Source: an uncultured Eubacteriales bacterium
GTDB lineage: Bacteria > Bacillota > Clostridia > Oscillospirales > CAG-272
Length of the DNA: 7,430 nt
Direction: 5' to 3'
NCBI GenBank assembly: GCA_949878535.1
Contig: CATLAS010000035.1
Span: 1 to 7,430, forward strand
The stretch's first letter is position 1; each line of letters starts with the position of its first letter. Positions 6,020 to 7,430 of the stretch are shown here, in pieces. Under the pieces are notes generated by a model. It was not told the DNA's origin. It ran no database searches and saw only the letters and a list, made by a program, of their open reading frames with translations. Both the position numbers and the translations under genes were made by a program.

Positions 6020-6277
6020 CTATTTCCCTTCCTGTTCCTGAATAATTTTCTGTGCAAGATCGTGAATTTCCGCCAATTTAATCTTTTCATAGTTGACTTG
6101 CCTTTGATATTGCCGATCCATTTTTTCCAGTGTGTTCACCCTTTTGATTTTCAATTCACTTTCATCTATCTCCACATAAACGCAGTCCTCACACATACCA
6201 ACACTGTTGATAGCGATATCTTCTGCCGTGCACCGATCCTTACGGTAATAGATACAAAACTTATTTTTGCAACGCAT
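6020..6277 (-). CDS. Small cysteine-rich protein of unknown function
   Basis: This 85-residue protein is not one I recognise by name. It has five cysteines in the first third (3, 8, 16, 29, 32; spacing C-x4-C-x7-C-x12-C-x2-C), ending in CEDCVYVEI. That arrangement would suit a small zinc- or iron-binding knuckle. The rest (about 40-82) is a charged, probably helical stretch (ELKIKRVNTLEKMDRQYQRQ...), possibly a coiled coil. No membrane segment or signal peptide is seen. The ATG at 6277 is chosen with GGAGG 5 nt upstream; the in-frame TTG at 6289 overlaps that ribosome site. It is a single-gene unit between two repeat clusters with its own well-formed promoter, which argues for a real gene. 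Short Clostridia proteins with a similar Cys-rich start are familiar but uncharacterised. Confidence 0.75.
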   Translation of the reverse strand: MRCKNKFCIYYRKDRCTAEDIAINSVGMCEDCVYVEIDESELKIKRVNTLEKMDRQYQRQVNYEKIKLAEIHDLAQKIIQEQEGK

Positions 6278-6312
6278 TTTCTCCTCCAATTATGCTAATA
6301 TGATATAACTTT

Positions 6313-6341
6313 ATTATAATATATACATATAAAATATGCAA
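6313..6341 (-). promoter_or_regulatory. SigA-like promoter of the Cys-rich protein gene
   Basis: On the minus strand TTGCAT (6341-6336), a 17-bp AT-rich spacer and a perfect TATAAT (6318-6313) give a start near 6306, about 30 nt before the ATG at 6277. Confidence 0.75.
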
Positions 6342-6394
6342 TTGTTATGTACAAGATTGTATATTTTTCGTACATTTTACAATAAAGAGATAAA

Positions 6395-6515
6395 AGTGGC
6401 TCCCCAGCAGAGAAAGGTGGCTTGTCCAAGCGTAGCGATCATGACGGGGGAATTGTCTCACAAATTCAAGCCCCCCTGTATAAGAGGGTATATCAGAGAA
6501 ACTGCCTCACCAATG
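6395..6515. repeat. Degenerate copy of the repeat element
   Basis: GTGGCTCCCCAGCAGAGAAAGG, CATGACGGGGGAATTGT and CAAGCCCCCCTGTATAAGAGGG follow the order of arm, GGGATTGT-like box and closing arm seen in the full elements. Between the boxes only about 14 nt remain, so the core is mostly lost. No gene is seen. Confidence 0.55.
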
Positions 6516-6668
6516 AAAAGCCTCCCTTGTGTAAAGGGAGGTGGTTCGCCGTTAGGCGAATCGGAGGGATTGTCCATACACACCGCCGATTTGCATATTC
6601 TGTAAAATGATCGCATAACAATCCCTCAGTCGCTTCGCGACAGCTCCCTTTGCATAAGGGAGCCTTTT
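6516..6668 (+). repeat. Full palindromic repeat element, copy 3
   Basis: The left arm (6516-6573) holds hairpin CCTCCCTT/AAGGGAGG, then TTCGCC-GTTA-GGCGAA (6545-6560), ending GAGGGATTGT. The core is 6574-6617 (44 nt). The right arm (6618-6668) holds ACAATCCCTC, GTCGC-TTC-GCGAC (6629-6641) and GCTCCCTT-TGCAT-AAGGGAGC followed by CTTTTAT. The termini (AAAAGCCTCCCTT and AAGGGAGCCTTTT) are near-perfect inverted repeats. It is the cleanest copy and a good type sequence. Confidence 0.88.
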
Positions 6669-6830
6669 ATAAATTGGGGGCGCTAACGCGACAGCTTCTC
6701 TTGAGGGGGCCTTTTACATTTGGTCTGTTACGCGGGATGCCCCCTATGGAACTGCGCAACATGTCCTCACATGGGGACCTCTTCATTTAATGCAACGCAG
6801 CAGGTCCCTTTTACTCATTGAATCATTTCA
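6669..6830 (+). repeat. Repeat tail units, decayed
   Basis: Two to three further arm-like units follow copy 3: AACGCGACAGC...GGGGGCCTTTTA (6684-6719), TTACGCGGGATGCCCCC (6727-6743) and CACATGGGGACCTCTTCATT (6769-6788), then AACGCAGCAGGTCCCTTTT (6793-6811). They share the order of the 45-bp units near 5790-5890. No gene lies between here and the promoter at 6884. Confidence 0.55.
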
Positions 6831-6883
6831 GTTTGTGCTTTTATATCAGCACTCTCTTTCCCGACAAAACCCCGAACCAGCCC

Positions 6884-6912
6884 TTGCAAGACAACTTACC
6901 CTGTGCTACAAT
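6884..6912 (+). promoter_or_regulatory. SigA promoter of the ArsC-like gene
   Basis: TTGCAA (6884-6889), a 17-bp spacer and TACAAT (6907-6912), with a TG one base before the -10 (extended -10). The predicted start is near 6919, about 27 nt before the ATG at 6946. Confidence 0.8.
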
Positions 6913-6945
6913 ATAACCAACTAACATAATAAGGAGAGCAAACGT

Positions 6946-7302
6946 ATGTTATTTCTACAATATCCCAAATGCACTACCTGTCAGCGGGTGAGACAATGGC
7001 TGGATGATGCCGGGCTAAAGTATACAGATCGACATATTAAGGAAAATCCCCCTACATTGGAAGAGTTGCGGGAATGGCACGCGAGGAGCGGACTGCCCCT
7101 GCGCAGGTTTTTTAATACCAGCGGACTTTTATATAAATCCATGGGGCTGAAAGACAAGCTGCCTGCAATGTCTGAAGAAGAACAACTTCGCCTTTTGGCA
7201 ACAGACGGTATGCTGGTGAAACGTCCGATTCTTATAAACGGTGATACCGTTCTGGTGGGCTTCAAAAGCGACACATGGGAAATCTTAAAAACAAATGCTT
7301 AA
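6946..7302 (+). CDS. ArsC/YusI-like thioredoxin-fold protein
   Basis: The 118-residue protein belongs to the ArsC/Spx superfamily. The opening strand leads to YPKCTTC with Cys9 and Cys12 (CxxC), followed by a helix (QRVRQWLDDAG). RHIKENPPTLEELREW (29-44) and LRRFFNTSGLLYKSMGLKDKL (52-72) match the family's helical insert. LVKRPILINGDTVLVGF (90-106) carries the conserved Arg93-Pro94. Length equals B. subtilis YusI and is shorter than Spx (about 131). The Spx residues that bind RNA polymerase alpha cannot be confirmed, so this is more likely a glutathione/thioredoxin-linked reductase-like protein than a regulator. No ars genes lie nearby, so a true arsenate role is unsupported. The ATG at 6946 has AAGGAG 9 nt upstream. 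It is a single-gene unit with its own promoter. Confidence 0.9.
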   Translation: MLFLQYPKCTTCQRVRQWLDDAGLKYTDRHIKENPPTLEELREWHARSGLPLRRFFNTSGLLYKSMGLKDKLPAMSEEEQLRLLATDGMLVKRPILINGDTVLVGFKSDTWEILKTNA

Positions 7303-7328
7303 AATAGCATATAAAATTTGCAAATCTA

Positions 7329-7358
7329 TTGACGCTGCAAGTCTTTCCATAGTATAAT
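7329..7358 (+). promoter_or_regulatory. SigA-like promoter near the right edge
   Basis: TTGACG (7329-7334), an 18-bp spacer and a perfect TATAAT (7353-7358) lie 27 bp past the ArsC-like stop. Transcription would begin near 7365, running into the hairpin at 7393 and out of the window. Confidence 0.65.
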
Positions 7359-7392
7359 ATATTATTATGAAATGTTTGCGTGCACATATATA

Positions 7393-7423
7393 AAAGCTCC
7401 GCAGAAAACATCTGCGGAGCTTT
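7393..7423 (+). terminator. Strong hairpin (terminator or attenuator)
   Basis: AAAGCTCCGCAGA and TCTGCGGAGCTTT form a perfect 13-bp stem with a 5-nt AAACA loop, followed by ATTGCGG. The T-run on the plus strand is short (TTTATT). It could end the ArsC-like transcript, the short transcript from 7365, or, read on the minus strand where TTTTATATAT follows, a gene beyond the right edge. Confidence 0.7.
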
Positions 7424-7430
7424 ATTGCGG

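Noticed and set aside
5702..6090. Overlapping frames on both strands (for example 5702-5926 plus, 5746-6090 minus)
   Set aside because: Their peptides repeat with the 45-46-bp DNA period, the mark of translated tandem DNA, not a protein.
6278..6289. TTG start at 6289 for the Cys-rich protein
   Set aside because: The TTG overlaps the GGAGGAG ribosome site that serves the ATG at 6277.
6336..6610. Frames of 62-89 codons over repeat copy 3
   Set aside because: They start in AT-rich promoter DNA and cross hairpin arms; there is no coding signature.
6946..7302. Arsenate resistance gene or Spx regulator
   Set aside because: No ars operon genes are nearby. Length and sequence fit the YusI-like group better than Spx, so only the superfamily is claimed.

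Overview
The window looks like a chromosomal segment of an uncultured low-to-mid-GC Bacillota, probably a Clostridia of the Ruminococcaceae/Oscillospirales type. The reasons are strong AGGAGG-type ribosome sites, TTG and GTG starts, SigA-like promoters (TTGACA/TATAAT), an RsiV-type anti-sigma gene, and intergenic regions packed with GGGAGG/CCTCCC hairpin repeats of the kind seen in gut Clostridia. The taxonomic call is inference; no marker gene is present.

Layout. Positions 1-150 are degenerate repeat remnants. Positions 160-2246 (minus strand) hold a tight three-gene operon read right to left: a small PII-like regulatory protein, a CPA2-type cation:proton antiporter (TTG start, 4-bp overlap with the PII-like gene), and queH, the last enzyme of queuosine synthesis (3-bp gap). 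A SigA-like promoter lies at 2298-2326. Positions 2381-2740 are a repeat cluster. Positions 2821-3010 hold a complete tRNA-Pro(CGG) unit on the minus strand with promoter, encoded CCA and terminator. Positions 3254-5542 (plus) hold a three-gene operon: a membrane-anchored SGNH/GDSL hydrolase, an ECF sigma factor (GTG start) and an RsiV-like anti-sigma factor overlapping it by 14 bp. Positions 5543-5965 and 6395-6830 are two more repeat clusters, with a small cysteine-rich protein gene (minus, own promoter) between them. Positions 6884-7302 hold an ArsC/YusI-like thioredoxin-fold protein with its own promoter. The right edge has a promoter followed within about 65 bp by a strong hairpin, so a very short transcript or leader.

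How the genes work together. The PII-like/antiporter pair reads as a transporter with its dedicated regulator. The SGNH hydrolase/ECF sigma/RsiV set reads as a cell-envelope stress module. In Bacillus subtilis SigV-RsiV senses lysozyme and induces peptidoglycan O-acetylation by OatA, which carries an SGNH domain, so a co-transcribed SGNH enzyme here suggests a related output.

The most unusual structure is the repeat family. Three full elements of 153-162 bp (2531-2692, 5633-5790, 6516-6668) share an asymmetric 44-45-nt core, in two orientations, flanked by GGGATTGT/ACAATCCC arms and nested hairpins. The hairpin sequences differ between copies but stay self-complementary, which suggests selection on folding.
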